Source of the DNA: Paenibacillus thalictri
GTDB lineage: Bacteria > Bacillota > Bacilli > Paenibacillales > NBRC-103111
NCBI RefSeq assembly: GCF_004307995.1
Contig: NZ_SIRE01000005.1
Coordinates: 186,001 to 250,000, forward strand
Length of the DNA stretch: 64,000 nt
Direction of reading: 5' to 3'
Shown: positions 25,940 to 37,012 of the stretch, one piece after another
How positions within the stretch are numbered: position 1 is the stretch's first letter
Layout of the letters: each line of letters starts with the position of its first letter
Program-made: the position numbers and the translations under genes
The notes under the pieces: generated by a model
Databases searched by the model: none
What the model saw: the letters and a program-made list of their open reading frames with translations, nothing else
What the model was told of the DNA's origin: nothing

Positions 25940-27901
25940 ATGCAAATATTATCCGCAGAACAAATACATAAAAGCTACGGCGAAAAGGTGCTGTTCGACG
26001 ACATCACGTTTGGCGTCAACGAAAAGGAGCGGATCGGTTTAATCGGTGTCAATGGCACCGGCAAATCGACGCTGCTGCAAATATTGGCGGGAATCGAAAC
26101 GGCCGATTCCGGCAAGCTGCTGCATGCCAACCATTTCCGGGTCGAATATTTGCCGCAAAATCCCGAGTTTGATCCGCTCTCTACCGTAATGGATCAGGTG
26201 TTTTACGGAGATAGTCCGCTCATGAAGACTCTTCGCGAATACGAAGCGGCGCTGCAGGCGCTAGAAGCGGATCCGCACGATGAGCGAAAGCAGAACGCGC
26301 TGTTCAAGGCCCAGCAGATGATGGATACAACCGATGCATGGGAAGCGAGCACAACGGCCAAAACGGTGCTGACCCAGCTCGGCATCCGCGACTTCGACAA
26401 GCCGGTCTACCTGCTGTCCGGCGGACAGCGCAAACGGGTGGCGATGGCGCGGGTGCTGATCCAGCCTGCGGACCTGCTCATTTTGGACGAACCGACAAAC
26501 CATATCGACAACGAAACGGTCGAATGGCTGGAGCAATTTTTGTCCAAGTGGAAAGGCGCGCTGCTGCTGGTGACGCATGACCGCTATTTTCTCGATCGGG
26601 TGACCAACCGGATCATAGAGCTGGACCATGGCAAGCTGTACAGCTATGAAGGCAATTATGCAGCATATTTGGAGAAAAAGGCCGACCGCATGGAACGCGA
26701 AGCCGCGATGGAGGATAAACGGCAAAATTTGCTGCGGCGCGAGCTGGCCTGGCTGCGCCGTGGCGCCAAAGCGCGGACAACCAAGCAAAAGGCGCGCATC
26801 GACCGGGCGAATGAACTGATGGAGCGCAAGGTCGACGGTCCTGCGGATAAGCTGGATATCGCCTTGGGCGCAAGCCGGCTGGGCAAGAAGGTCATTGAAC
26901 TGGAGCATGTCTCGAAAACGTTCGAAGATCGTCCTTTGGTGCGGGATCTCAGTTATATCGTCATGCCGGACGACAGACTGGGCATCATCGGACCGAACGG
27001 CAGCGGCAAGTCGACGCTGCTGAATATGATCGCAGGCCGAATAACGCCTGACGAAGGTACGATCGAGACGGGGACAACGGTCAAAATCGCCTATTACACC
27101 CAAGAAAGCGCCGAGATGAACGAATCGCTGCGGGTGATCGAATATATCAAAGAAGCAGCCGAGGTCGTGCGGACGGCAAACGGAGAATCCATTACGGCGG
27201 CGCAAATGCTGGAGCGTTTCCTGTTCCCTCCGAATCAGCAGTGGACGCCTATAGCCAAGCTGTCGGGCGGCGAACGCCGCAGATTGTACTTGCTGCGGAC
27301 GCTGATGGGCGGCCCCAATGTGCTGCTGCTCGACGAACCGACAAACGATCTCGATATTCAGACGCTGACCATCTTGGAGGACTACCTCGAATCGTTCCCC
27401 GGCGCGGTGATCACCGTATCCCATGACCGTTATTTTCTCGATAAAACGGCGGAGCGGCTGTTTGCTTTTGAGCAGGGGGCATTGCGGCGCTTCGAGGGCA
27501 GCTACAGCGAATATTTGGAGCAGCGGCAGCTGGAGCAAGCGGAGGAAGAAAGCGAACGCAAGCGGCAAGCCGCCGCAAAGTCGAATGTAGCGGCTGCCGG
27601 AGCCGGAGCAGCGCAAGCACCCGGCCAAGCGGCGGAAGGCAGTGCCGGCAAAAACGCGCGGCCGCTGCGCAAGCTTTCTTTTAAAGATCAGAAAGATTGG
27701 GATGAGATCGAAGGAAAAATCGCCGACCTGGAGCAGCGTCTCGAGCAGGTGAAAATGGATATCGGGCAGGCGGGCAGCGATGTCGGCAAGGTGCAGCAGC
27801 TGTACGCTGAAGAGCAGTCGCTGACGGAGCAGCTGGAGCAGGCAATGGACCGCTGGGCGGAGCTGTCCGAGCTGGTGGAGGAAATCGAGCGCAACCGCTA
27901 A
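25940..27901 (+). CDS. yfmR: ABC-F translation factor, YfmR/Uup type
   Basis: 653 residues, two ABC domains: NBD1 with GVNGTGKST, LSGGQRKRV, ILDEPTNHID; NBD2 with [29 protein letters not shown] and SHD. A C-terminal extension (about 535-653) is Ala/Gln-rich and then a strong coiled coil (KLSFKDQKDWDEIEGKIADL), the Uup/YfmR C-terminal domain. B. subtilis YfmR helps ribosomes through difficult sequences such as polyproline in parallel to EF-P. Separated by 40 bases from the peptidase gene. Confidence 0.87.
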   Translation: MQILSAEQIHKSYGEKVLFDDITFGVNEKERIGLIGVNGTGKSTLLQILAGIETADSGKLLHANHFRVEYLPQNPEFDPLSTVMDQVFYGDSPLMKTLREYEAALQALEADPHDERKQNALFKAQQMMDTTDAWEASTTAKTVLTQLGIRDFDKPVYLLSGGQRKRVAMARVLIQPADLLILDEPTNHIDNETVEWLEQFLSKWKGALLLVTHDRYFLDRVTNRIIELDHGKLYSYEGNYAAYLEKKADRMEREAAMEDKRQNLLRRELAWLRRGAKARTTKQKARIDRANELMERKVDGPADKLDIALGASRLGKKVIELEHVSKTFEDRPLVRDLSYIVMPDDRLGIIGPNGSGKSTLLNMIAGRITPDEGTIETGTTVKIAYYTQESAEMNESLRVIEYIKEAAEVVRTANGESITAAQMLERFLFPPNQQWTPIAKLSGGERRRLYLLRTLMGGPNVLLLDEPTNDLDIQTLTILEDYLESFPGAVITVSHDRYFLDKTAERLFAFEQGALRRFEGSYSEYLEQRQLEQAEEESERKRQAAAKSNVAAAGAGAAQAPGQAAEGSAGKNARPLRKLSFKDQKDWDEIEGKIADLEQRLEQVKMDIGQAGSDVGKVQQLYAEEQSLTEQLEQAMDRWAELSELVEEIERNR

Positions 27902-27960
27902 GGGAGTGCCCCCGGAGATGCGGTTTTCGCAGCCCATGGGCATTTTTCCTAGATTTATGC

Positions 27961-27966
27961 TATAAT
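27961..27966 (+). promoter_or_regulatory. possible -10 element upstream of ykpA
   Basis: A TATAAT hexamer preceded by ATGC lies 45 bases upstream of the ykpA start. No convincing -35 is present 16-18 bases upstream, so confidence is limited. Confidence 0.4.
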
Positions 27967-27998
27967 GTTGATCGGTATGGGAAAAATCCAGAAAGTAG

Positions 27999-29624
<1,626 letters not shown>

Positions 29625-29651
29625 GTTGACACATGACTTGCCTTGTCCGAT

Positions 29652-29716
29652 AAGAAAAGCTTCTGATCGCAGCCTTTCCGATGAAGGACATTCGTGCCTT
29701 AGCGGAAGCTTTTCTT
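29652..29716. repeat. large stem-loop 1 downstream of ykpA
   Basis: AAGAAAAGCTTC (29652-29663) pairs perfectly with GAAGCTTTTCTT (29705-29716). The loop holds a smaller CCTT/AAGG pair. No T tract follows. It may be a structured 3' region or a copy of a dispersed palindromic element. Confidence 0.6.
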
Positions 29717-29718
29717 GC

Positions 29719-29765
29719 AATATCAGAAAGGTGAACCTGCGGTTCAAATATATCTTTCTGATATT
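29719..29765. repeat. large stem-loop 2 downstream of ykpA
   Basis: AATATCAGAAAG (29719-29730) pairs perfectly with CTTTCTGATATT (29754-29765), with an inner GAACC/GGTTC hairpin. It begins two bases after stem-loop 1 and is followed by a run of A, so on the minus strand it is preceded by T. Confidence 0.6.
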
Positions 29766-29774
29766 AAAAAAACA

Positions 29775-29811
29775 AAGGATGAGCCTGTAAAGCGGGGCTC
29801 ATCCTTGTTTT
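29775..29811 (+). terminator. intrinsic terminator after ykpA
   Basis: AAGGATGAGCC (29775-29785) pairs with GGCTCATCCTT (29796-29806), followed by GTTTT. Third of three consecutive hairpins; the flanking sequence suggests it ends ykpA transcription. Confidence 0.75.
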
Positions 29812-29852
29812 GCATATTCGAGCTGCATGCCCGGCAAGAAAAAATCTGACGG

Positions 29853-30065
29853 TCAGCTGCCTCCGGTTCTGCGGCGTTGATTGTTCGGTTTTTTATTGTT
29901 CTGGCTTTTCATTACGGCGCTGTTGCCGCCTCTTTGTTTGCCATCCGCTTTATCGTTAGCCTGGTCTTGTTTTTTTTGCGCCAGCTTTTGCTTCATCGCT
30001 TCAGCCAAGCTGATTTTGCGGGGCTCTTCGGCGGAGCCGGCGGGTTCGTTTGTTTCGTTGGACAT
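29853..30065 (-). CDS. small highly charged conserved protein (70 aa)
   Basis: ATG at 30065 (minus strand) is preferred over the preceding TTG codon; AAGGAAGG lies nine bases upstream. The 70-residue product is hydrophilic and probably disordered: acidic N-terminus, a short helix KISLAEAMKQKLAQKKQ, then a Gln/Asn/Arg/Lys-rich tail ending in RRRTGGS. No domain recognised. The basic tail could bind nucleic acid. Convergent with ykpA. Confidence 0.65.
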   Translation of the reverse strand: MSNETNEPAGSAEEPRKISLAEAMKQKLAQKKQDQANDKADGKQRGGNSAVMKSQNNKKPNNQRRRTGGS

Positions 30066-30190
30066 CAACGGACACCTTCCTTAAATTGTTGGTACTTGTG
30101 GTTATGTACATGCCTATTGTACAAGTTCGCGGCCTTTCAAGCAATGCGAAGTTTGATTTTTTGCGGGTCCGGTAAAAGGAGGCTGATGAA

Positions 30191-30718
30191 TTGTTTGATC
30201 CGACGGTTTACGATAATTTAAAAGTAGTGCTGGAGGGGGCTTTATACGACCTCGATTTGGCCGGGCAGCTCGAGATTATAGGCCGCTCCGACCGGGTAGA
30301 GCTGTCGACCATGTCGCGTTTTTTTCAGCTCGATTGCAAGGTGAAACCTGATGGGATCGCTGTCGCTTCGGTATCGCTGGATGCGGGACTTGCCGATCTT
30401 GCCGCGGAAATACTGGAGCAGGAAGGTAAGCAGCCGGGCTGCCACTGTTATATTACGTTTCAAATTCCCGTCGATGAGCCGCTGGCGGCCGCGGAGGCGG
30501 TCAAAACGCAAATCCGTGAAATTTGGGGGGAGCGCCCGCTGCTGAAAATGACGGTGAGTTACAGCCCCGATACGGAGCAGCCTGACTTTATGCTGCTGGC
30601 TTCGATGCATTTCGGAAGAAAGCTGGATGAAGGTCAGATGGAGGATATTCCCAGTATGATCGATCACGTCGCTTTGACTTTACAGACACTGGACGGCTAC
30701 ATCGGACAGCGGGGCTGA
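30191..30718 (+). CDS. conserved hypothetical protein (175 aa)
   Basis: TTG 30191 is chosen as start because AAAAGGAGG lies eight bases upstream. The 175-residue soluble product has alternating strand/helix pattern with no recognised motif or TM segment; four residues of note are C47-type positions in QLDCKV and GCHCYI. It lies 25 bases ahead of a thioredoxin-like gene and is probably co-transcribed with it and kapB. Function unknown. Confidence 0.65.
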   Translation: MFDPTVYDNLKVVLEGALYDLDLAGQLEIIGRSDRVELSTMSRFFQLDCKVKPDGIAVASVSLDAGLADLAAEILEQEGKQPGCHCYITFQIPVDEPLAAAEAVKTQIREIWGERPLLKMTVSYSPDTEQPDFMLLASMHFGRKLDEGQMEDIPSMIDHVALTLQTLDGYIGQRG

Positions 30719-30743
30719 TTTTTTTCAAGAAGGGGTTCGTGTG

Positions 30744-31076
30744 ATGCGCAAGCTGATCGAATGCACGGAACGCGAGTTGCTGCAAGCCTTGGAGAGCGGA
30801 GAGAGCAGGACGGTTTTCTTCTATACGCCGTTTTGCGGCACATGCAAGCTGACGGAGCGCATGCTGGACATTATATTGCAGATGGAGCCGCCGCGCGAAA
30901 TATGGAAGTGTAATGTCAATTTCAGTCCGCAATTATGCCGCGAGTGGCAAATTGCCAGCGTGCCTTGTCTATTACAAATCGTAAACGGGGAGCCCGGCGG
31001 GAGGTTATACCGGGTTCAGTCCGTCGACGCATTATATGCTTGGCTGGAAGCCGCATCATTCGGCAATAAACGATAA
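30744..31076 (+). CDS. thioredoxin-like protein (YtpP type)
   Basis: Start at ATG 30744 with AGAAGGGG upstream (a GTG just before is possible). The 110-residue product has a thioredoxin fold with the active site FCGTCK (C31 and C34) and the cis-proline loop ASVPCL. The dipeptide between the cysteines (GT) differs from GP of classical thioredoxin, so redox potential and partner may differ. An extra cysteine directly follows the cis-proline. Confidence 0.85.
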   Translation: MRKLIECTERELLQALESGESRTVFFYTPFCGTCKLTERMLDIILQMEPPREIWKCNVNFSPQLCREWQIASVPCLLQIVNGEPGGRLYRVQSVDALYAWLEAASFGNKR

Positions 31077-31116
31077 GAGGCAGTTCAAAAAGTCGACTTT
31101 AAGGGAGTGTATACAT

Positions 31117-31503
31117 ATGAACGCAACGTACCAGATCGGAGACCTCGTAACGGCATCGTACAAAACCGGCGGGTATATCGGCGAAATCGCCGAAGCGCCG
31201 TCCGTGCATAAAGCAGCCGTTCGGATACTGGCGGTGATCAAGCACCCGACGCAAGGCGATCTTCATCATCCGATGGATGCCGATGTGCCGTTTTTCCATC
31301 AGCGCCGGGCGCTCAGCTTTCAGGAAATCGCCTTAATGCCCCTGCACACCATTGAACCGTATTCGGGAGAAGTGCCGGAATATAAGCAATCGCTGCGACA
31401 GGCGCTGCAGGCGGATATCGAGCAACTGCAAGCCCAAAACAACCGCTTTTCCCAGCGTTGTCTGGAAGAGCTGCGGTTGTTGGAGCAGGAATACTCGCTA
31501 TAG
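31117..31503 (+). CDS. kapB: KapB, kinase-associated sporulation protein
   Basis: Start ATG 31117 after AAGGGAG. The 128-residue length equals that of Bacillus KapB and the sequence has the family features: YQIGDLVTASYKTGGYIGEI at the N-terminus, VRILAVIKHPTQGDLHHP, and a coiled C-terminus. In B. subtilis KapB is needed for KinB-dependent phosphorelay signalling into sporulation. It lacks a lipobox. It is convergent with aroC, 21 bases apart. Confidence 0.85.
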   Translation: MNATYQIGDLVTASYKTGGYIGEIAEAPSVHKAAVRILAVIKHPTQGDLHHPMDADVPFFHQRRALSFQEIALMPLHTIEPYSGEVPEYKQSLRQALQADIEQLQAQNNRFSQRCLEELRLLEQEYSL

Positions 31504-31524
31504 GAGCAATGGCGGCGAGACGAC

Positions 31525-32688
31525 TTAATAGCGGCGAATTTGCTCGGTGTATCCCGCGTAATTACGGCTGATTTCCTCCAAGGAGTCGCCGCCGAACTTG
31601 TCAAGAAAAGCGCAGGCCACTTCCCAGGCGACGACGCTTTCCATCACGACGGCGGCAGCGGGCACGGCACAGCTGTCGGAGCGCTCGATTTGCGCGGTGA
31701 AGCGCTCCTTGGTGGCGATATCGACGCTGTGCAGCGGTTTGTACAGCGTAGGAATCGGCTTCATGACCGCACGCGCGACAATCGGCTCGCCGGTCGTCAT
31801 GCCTCCTTCGAAGCCCCCGGCGCGGTTGCTGGCCCGGCGGAAGCCGTTGTCCGCGCTGTACACGATTTCATCGTGCACCTGCGAACCGCGCCTTGACGCC
31901 GCTTCGAAGCCGATGCCGAACTCTACGCCTTTAAACGCCTGAATGGACATGACGGCATGCGCGATCCTTGCGTCCAACTTGCGGTCCCATTGGACATGAC
32001 TGCCGAGTCCCGCGGGACAGCCGTCAACGGCGACTTCGATCAAGCCTCCGACGGAATCGCCGGAGGCTTTGATTTCGTCGATATGGCGCATCATATATTC
32101 CTCGCTGTTCGGGTCTGCCACCCGCAGCGGGGAGCGCTCGGTGACCTGCATTAACTGCTCCGCCGGCAGTTCGGAGCGAACCGCTGTGATCTCGCCGATC
32201 CGCAGCACCTGGCTGGCCAGCCGGATGCCGAAGTGAGCGAGAAGCCGTTTGGCCACAGCGCCGCAAGCGACACGGATTGCCGTTTCCCGGGCGCTGGAGC
32301 GCTCCAAAATATTGCGCAAATCCGACTGATTGTATTTCAACCCCCCGTTCAGGTCGGCATGGCCGGGACGCGGACGTGTTACCGTACGCTTGGCGGCTTC
32401 CTCCGCGTTCACCGGTTCCGCACCCATCACGCCTTGCCAATGGGTCCAGTCCTTGTTTTCTACGACAAGCGCGATGGGAGCGCCGGTCGTCCGTCCATGG
32501 CGGACACCTGCGGCCAGCCGTACCCGGTCCGTCTCGATTTGCATGCGCCGACCTCTGCCGTATCCGGACTGTCTGCGGATAAGTTCCGCGTCGATATCCT
32601 CTGCGGTCAGAAGCACATTGCTGGGCATTCCTTCAATAATCGCAGTCAGCTGCGGGCCATGCGATTCTCCTGCGGTTAACATTCTCAT
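31525..32688 (-). CDS. aroC: chorismate synthase
   Basis: 387 residues. Converts EPSP to chorismate with reduced FMN, the last shikimate-pathway step. Family motifs are all present: GESHG near the N-terminus, [24 protein letters not shown], and the C-terminal [10 protein letters not shown](A)VV. It is a stand-alone copy, not in an aro operon here. The divergent LysR gene starts 109 bases away, so local regulation is possible. Confidence 0.96.
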   Translation of the reverse strand: MRMLTAGESHGPQLTAIIEGMPSNVLLTAEDIDAELIRRQSGYGRGRRMQIETDRVRLAAGVRHGRTTGAPIALVVENKDWTHWQGVMGAEPVNAEEAAKRTVTRPRPGHADLNGGLKYNQSDLRNILERSSARETAIRVACGAVAKRLLAHFGIRLASQVLRIGEITAVRSELPAEQLMQVTERSPLRVADPNSEEYMMRHIDEIKASGDSVGGLIEVAVDGCPAGLGSHVQWDRKLDARIAHAVMSIQAFKGVEFGIGFEAASRRGSQVHDEIVYSADNGFRRASNRAGGFEGGMTTGEPIVARAVMKPIPTLYKPLHSVDIATKERFTAQIERSDSCAVPAAAVVMESVVAWEVACAFLDKFGGDSLEEISRNYAGYTEQIRRY

Positions 32689-32797
32689 TGCTCATCACAC
32701 CTTATTTAAGATTAGTTTGATTATATAGGCGGCAAGTAGTATAAATGAAATAAATAGTTTCGATATTCACCATAGATAGGGGCTATATTTCAAGCCG

Positions 32798-33712
32798 ATG
32801 CAAAGTATGGATTTATATCGCATTTTTTATTACGTCGCCCGTTCGGGGAGCATATCCGGTGCCGCGCACGAGTTGTTTTTGACCCAACCCAGCATCAGCT
32901 ACGCGATCAAGCAGCTGGAGCAGAAGCTGGAGCTGCAGCTCCTGCACCGCAGCTCGAAGGGCGTTACGCTGACCGGCGAAGGGGAAATGCTGTTTGCTTA
33001 TGTACGTGACGCATACGAAACGTTGCAGGCAGCCGAGCAGAAAATCGCCGAGCTTAAACGGCTGGATACCGGCGAATTAAAGCTGGGGGTCAGCGGCTCG
33101 CTTGTCCGTTACTTTTTGCTGCCTTATTTGGAGGCATTCCACCGCCAATTCCCGCACATTCAGCTGCGGCTTGTTCACGGCAGAACGCCGGACCTCGCCC
33201 GCAAGCTGCACGAGGGAGCGATTGATGTAGGGATCGTACATTTGCCGCTTGAAGACGACAAATTGTCGGTAAGCCCGCTGCGCCAAATCCAGGACTGCTT
33301 TATCGCCGGGGGAGATTTCAGCAGCTTGACCGCGATGGAAATGCCGCTGCGCGACTTGCTGGAGCTGCCGCTCATCCTGCTTTCGGCGGAAAGCAGGATG
33401 AGCGCTTTTTTGGCGAATCTGGCCGCCGCTCACGGCACCACCTTGCATCCTGCGATGGAACTGGGCAGCGTCGATTTGTGCGTCGAATTCGCCAGACTTG
33501 GTTTTGGCATCGCTTTTGTGCCGGAGCTTGCCGCGGAGTCCGAGCTGCAATCCGGCCGCATTGTGCGTCTGCGGACTCAAGAAACGGTTCCGCCGCGGCA
33601 TATCGGAATCGCTGCGGTCAAGAACGCGCCTCTGCCCCGGGTCGCGCAAAAGTTTATGGAATTGCTGGCGTCCGGGCAGGAAATGGACCTTGACGAGTCT
33701 AATAATACATAG
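32798..33712 (+). CDS. LysR-family transcriptional regulator
   Basis: 304 residues: N-terminal winged helix-turn-helix (RIFYYVARSGSISGAAHELF, LTQPSISYAIKQLEQ), then a periplasmic-binding-protein-like effector domain (about 90-295). Transcribed divergently from aroC. A shared control region of 109 bases between them fits the usual LysR arrangement, in which the divergent gene is a target; this is inferred. Start ATG 32798 or the ATG three codons on; the ribosome site is weak. Confidence 0.9.
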   Translation: MQSMDLYRIFYYVARSGSISGAAHELFLTQPSISYAIKQLEQKLELQLLHRSSKGVTLTGEGEMLFAYVRDAYETLQAAEQKIAELKRLDTGELKLGVSGSLVRYFLLPYLEAFHRQFPHIQLRLVHGRTPDLARKLHEGAIDVGIVHLPLEDDKLSVSPLRQIQDCFIAGGDFSSLTAMEMPLRDLLELPLILLSAESRMSAFLANLAAAHGTTLHPAMELGSVDLCVEFARLGFGIAFVPELAAESELQSGRIVRLRTQETVPPRHIGIAAVKNAPLPRVAQKFMELLASGQEMDLDESNNT

Positions 33713-33746
33713 TCTGCATTGTTACGAAGGGGAGAAGTGAATCGGC

Positions 33747-35120
33747 ATGCTTTTCGTATGGATCGGCCTATGGACGGTCGGCCTGCTGCTCATCCTAACG
33801 GATCCGAAACGGTCCACGACACGCTGGATCAGCAGCATTGCTTTTACCGGTGGGTCGGGAGGATTGTCGGCCGTGCTCGGCGACAGCATCATTCCTTACT
33901 TGGCGGCCCATGCAGGGTACACAGAACAAACGCTGCACATATGGCAGCTTATCGAGATTGCGCTTTCGAAGGTTTGTTATTATGGCTTGCCTTATACGTT
34001 TCTGATGTTTACTTTGGTTTATTATCCGCAGCCAATACCACGCAAGCTTCTGACTGCCGCCCCTTATGCGCTGCTTGCGCCGATTGCGGTTTCATTTGCT
34101 TTTCAGCCGAAGGATACGGCGCCGATTCCATACAGCTACGTTATGTTATGGACGACGCCTTATATTTTGCTTGGCGTTGCGCTGCTGGCGGTTGCCGCTT
34201 TTCGCGAGCGCAACACGTATTTGCGGCTCAACCGGATGCTGACGATGATTGCCGCTGCGCCAACGCTGATGTTCGCGATGTTTACGATGTATATTTTACC
34301 GGCGTATTACGGCGTTTATGATTTTTGGCGTTACAACCTTTGGGTAATTATTTTTACGCTTGCCGTCATTTTGGTATCAAGTCTCCGGTATGGATTTATG
34401 GGATTGCAAATTTCGATTCAAAACCAGAAACGCGATTATACGCTGCGGGCGATTACGTCCGGGACGGCGATTTTGAACCACGCGATCAAAAATGACGTAG
34501 GCAAAATCAAGCTGTTCAGCCAAAAGCTGAAAATGGATGCGCGGGCGTCAGGCAATGTTTCGGCAGAAGCGGATATTGAAGTGATTATGTCGGCGACACA
34601 GCATATTTATGAAATGATGTCGCGGATTCAAGGACAAACGCAAGAGGTGGATCTGCAGCTGGAAGAACACCGGTTGGATGCGATTATCCGCGATACGTTA
34701 TCCGCGCTGGAACCTGAATTTTCCGCAGGGCAAGTTGAAGTTGCCGCAGACTTGCGTTACGAGAAGCCGTTTGTGTGCGATAGCGCGCAGCTGACCGAGG
34801 TGTTCACGAATTTGTTCACCAACGCGGCGGAAGCGATGCCCGGCGGGGGAAAGCTGCACGTGAAATTGTTCGAGACGAAACGGACGATCGTGGCCGAGGT
34901 GCAGGATACCGGGGCGGGTATGGATAAAAAGCAGCTGAAGCGTGTTTTTGACCCTTTTTATACGACCAAGGCGGGGAAGAAATTAAACTTCGGTCTGGGA
35001 TTGTCCTATTGTTATCATGTGATTCAAAAACATAAAGGCAGGATGAATATCGACAGTAAGCCGGGAAAAGGCACAACGGTTTATATTAGTTTTTCCAAAC
35101 GGCATCACGCGTTAAAATGA
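33747..35120 (+). CDS. membrane sensor histidine kinase
   Basis: 457 residues. The first 225 hold about seven hydrophobic segments, a 7TM-like sensor. The kinase core follows: ILNHAIKNDVGKIKLFS with the likely phospho-accepting histidine, N box NLFTNAAEAM, G1 DTGAGMD, F box and G2 GLGLSYCYHV. It overlaps no neighbour but precedes the response regulator by 23 bases; they form one two-component system. The signal is unknown. Confidence 0.9.
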   Translation: MLFVWIGLWTVGLLLILTDPKRSTTRWISSIAFTGGSGGLSAVLGDSIIPYLAAHAGYTEQTLHIWQLIEIALSKVCYYGLPYTFLMFTLVYYPQPIPRKLLTAAPYALLAPIAVSFAFQPKDTAPIPYSYVMLWTTPYILLGVALLAVAAFRERNTYLRLNRMLTMIAAAPTLMFAMFTMYILPAYYGVYDFWRYNLWVIIFTLAVILVSSLRYGFMGLQISIQNQKRDYTLRAITSGTAILNHAIKNDVGKIKLFSQKLKMDARASGNVSAEADIEVIMSATQHIYEMMSRIQGQTQEVDLQLEEHRLDAIIRDTLSALEPEFSAGQVEVAADLRYEKPFVCDSAQLTEVFTNLFTNAAEAMPGGGKLHVKLFETKRTIVAEVQDTGAGMDKKQLKRVFDPFYTTKAGKKLNFGLGLSYCYHVIQKHKGRMNIDSKPGKGTTVYISFSKRHHALK

Positions 35121-35143
35121 TGAAAAAGTAAAGGCGGGAGCGG

Positions 35144-35797
35144 ATGGACTACATACGGGTCGTAATTGTGGAGGACGATGCGGATTGGCTGCGCGGGCTA
35201 ACCGCTTATTTGTCCGCGCAGGAGGATCTGCACATTGCCGGCACGGCGGAAAACGGCGGGCAAGCCGTAGAGCTGATGGAGCGTATCGCTGCGGACGTCG
35301 TGCTGATGGATATGATGATGGCGGGCAGCCCGGAAGGCTTGTGGGCGACAGCGGAGATCGCTCAATGCACCGATGCGAAGGTGATCATGTTATCTTCGAT
35401 GGAGGATCAAGAGCTGATCTTTCAGGCATTTCAGGCGGGAGCGGTGGATTATATCGTCAAATCGAACTTTGAAGAGATTCCCGAGGCCGTCAGAGGGGCT
35501 TATCGCAACCGCAGTGCCATACACCCCAGCGTAGCCGAGAAAATGCGCCGGGAATTCCGCAGACTGAAAGCGTTGGAGCAAGAGGTGCGGGTCAAGGAGA
35601 TGCGCAATTTGCTCACTCCGACCGAGCTGCAGGTGCTGGATTTGATTGAAAAAGGGCTCACCCAACCGCAAATCGCCGAGCAATTTTTCGTGTCGATCCG
35701 CACGGTGAAGGTGCATGTCGGCAACATCCTGCGCAAGCTGGAGAGCAAAAGCAGCAAGGAAGCGGCGCAAAAAGCCAAAGCGCTGGGCATTCTATAG
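35144..35797 (+). CDS. NarL/LuxR-family response regulator
   Basis: 217 residues. Receiver domain with acidic pocket VIVEDDADW, phospho-acceptor aspartate in VVLMDMMMAG and lysine in YIVKSN; LuxR-type helix-turn-helix LTPTELQVLDLIEKGLTQPQ...SIRTVKVHVGNILRKL at the C-terminus. Partner of the kinase just upstream. Confidence 0.92.
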   Translation: MDYIRVVIVEDDADWLRGLTAYLSAQEDLHIAGTAENGGQAVELMERIAADVVLMDMMMAGSPEGLWATAEIAQCTDAKVIMLSSMEDQELIFQAFQAGAVDYIVKSNFEEIPEAVRGAYRNRSAIHPSVAEKMRREFRRLKALEQEVRVKEMRNLLTPTELQVLDLIEKGLTQPQIAEQFFVSIRTVKVHVGNILRKLESKSSKEAAQKAKALGIL

Positions 35798-35932
35798 GCC
35801 GCCAATTTGCATAGGGATAGGGCATATTTGCGCATAGCGATGCCAACGTTTCTTGTGATATATTGAAATCGTTGTTTTTATTAGGTAGTTCCAAATTAAC
35901 ATATCACCTACTAGCGGAGGCTGAATTTCTAC

Positions 35933-37009
35933 ATGGTCAATAATGAGCAGATCCGGTTTGGCATCATCGGAGCCGGCAACATTGCAGGCGTGCATATTCA
36001 AACGCTGGCGCATATACCCGAAGCCGCGATTACGGCAATTACGGACGTCTATCAGCCGCTTGCCGAGCAGCGGGCGCGGGAACACGGCATCCCCGTTGTC
36101 CATCCGTCCTACGAAAAGCTGCTGGAAGACCCGGATGTCGACGCAGTCATTGTTGCTGTGCCTAACAAATATCATGCAACGATCGCGGTTGCCGCATTGC
36201 AGGCGGGAAAACATGTGCTGCTGGAGAAACCGATGGCGCTGAACGCCGCGGAAGCTAAGAAGATTTTGCTAACGCACCGCCAGACGAATTTGACGCTGAT
36301 GATGGCGCATCAACAACGCTGGGAATGGTCATCCTTACAAGTGAAAGAACAGGTCGACAAAGGCGCGCTTGGACATATTTACAATGCCAAGACCGGCTGG
36401 ATGCGGCGCAAAGGCATTCCCGGCTGGGGAACCTGGTTTACCCGGATGGACCAATCGGGAGGCGGGCCTCTGATTGATCTCGGCGTGCATATGATCGATT
36501 TGTCCTTGCATTTGATGGGCAATCCGAAGCCGCTTACCGTGTTCGGCACAACATTTGCCGAGTTTGGACCGAAAAAACGCGGAATCGGCACATGGGGCAC
36601 CCCGAACTGGGAAGGTTTTTACGATGTGGAGGATTTGTCAACAGCCTTAATTAAATGCGACAACGGCAGCACGTTGTCTTTGGATGTAAGCTGGGCGGCT
36701 CATGCGGAATATATGGACGGTAAACCTTTCGTATATTTGATGGGCTCGGAAGGCGGCGCTTCGCTGCGTGATGCGAAGGGGATGTTGTTCAGCGAGGTCG
36801 ACGACCAGAAACACGAAGTGCAGCTGGCTGTGCCGGAGAACGACGAAGGCTCGCGAGTGCGGATGGCGCGTCATTTTATCGAATGTGTAAGAGAAGGCAA
36901 AGAACCGCTCACTTCGGCCTTGTCGGGTTATACGAACAGCCTGATCCTTGAGGCAATTTACGAATCGTCCCGCACCGGAGCGGCCGTTACGCTGGAGTGG
37001 GATATCTAG
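35933..37009 (+). CDS. Gfo/Idh/MocA-family NAD(P)-dependent oxidoreductase
   Basis: 358 residues. Rossmann NAD(P) site FGIIGAGNIAG and the family EKP motif (LLEKPMALN, about 100) that positions the nicotinamide and active site; C-terminal alpha/beta substrate domain with GGGPLIDLGVHMIDL. Members act on sugars, inositols or their phosphates. Three bases separate it from the channel gene that follows. Substrate unknown. GGAGG lies 11 bases before the ATG. Confidence 0.92.
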   Translation: MVNNEQIRFGIIGAGNIAGVHIQTLAHIPEAAITAITDVYQPLAEQRAREHGIPVVHPSYEKLLEDPDVDAVIVAVPNKYHATIAVAALQAGKHVLLEKPMALNAAEAKKILLTHRQTNLTLMMAHQQRWEWSSLQVKEQVDKGALGHIYNAKTGWMRRKGIPGWGTWFTRMDQSGGGPLIDLGVHMIDLSLHLMGNPKPLTVFGTTFAEFGPKKRGIGTWGTPNWEGFYDVEDLSTALIKCDNGSTLSLDVSWAAHAEYMDGKPFVYLMGSEGGASLRDAKGMLFSEVDDQKHEVQLAVPENDEGSRVRMARHFIECVREGKEPLTSALSGYTNSLILEAIYESSRTGAAVTLEWDI

Positions 37010-37012
37010 GTC

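Noticed and set aside
35798..35932. Repeated GCATAG motifs upstream of the Gfo/Idh gene as an operator array
   Set aside because: The repeats are short, irregularly spaced and not palindromic; chance is a sufficient explanation.
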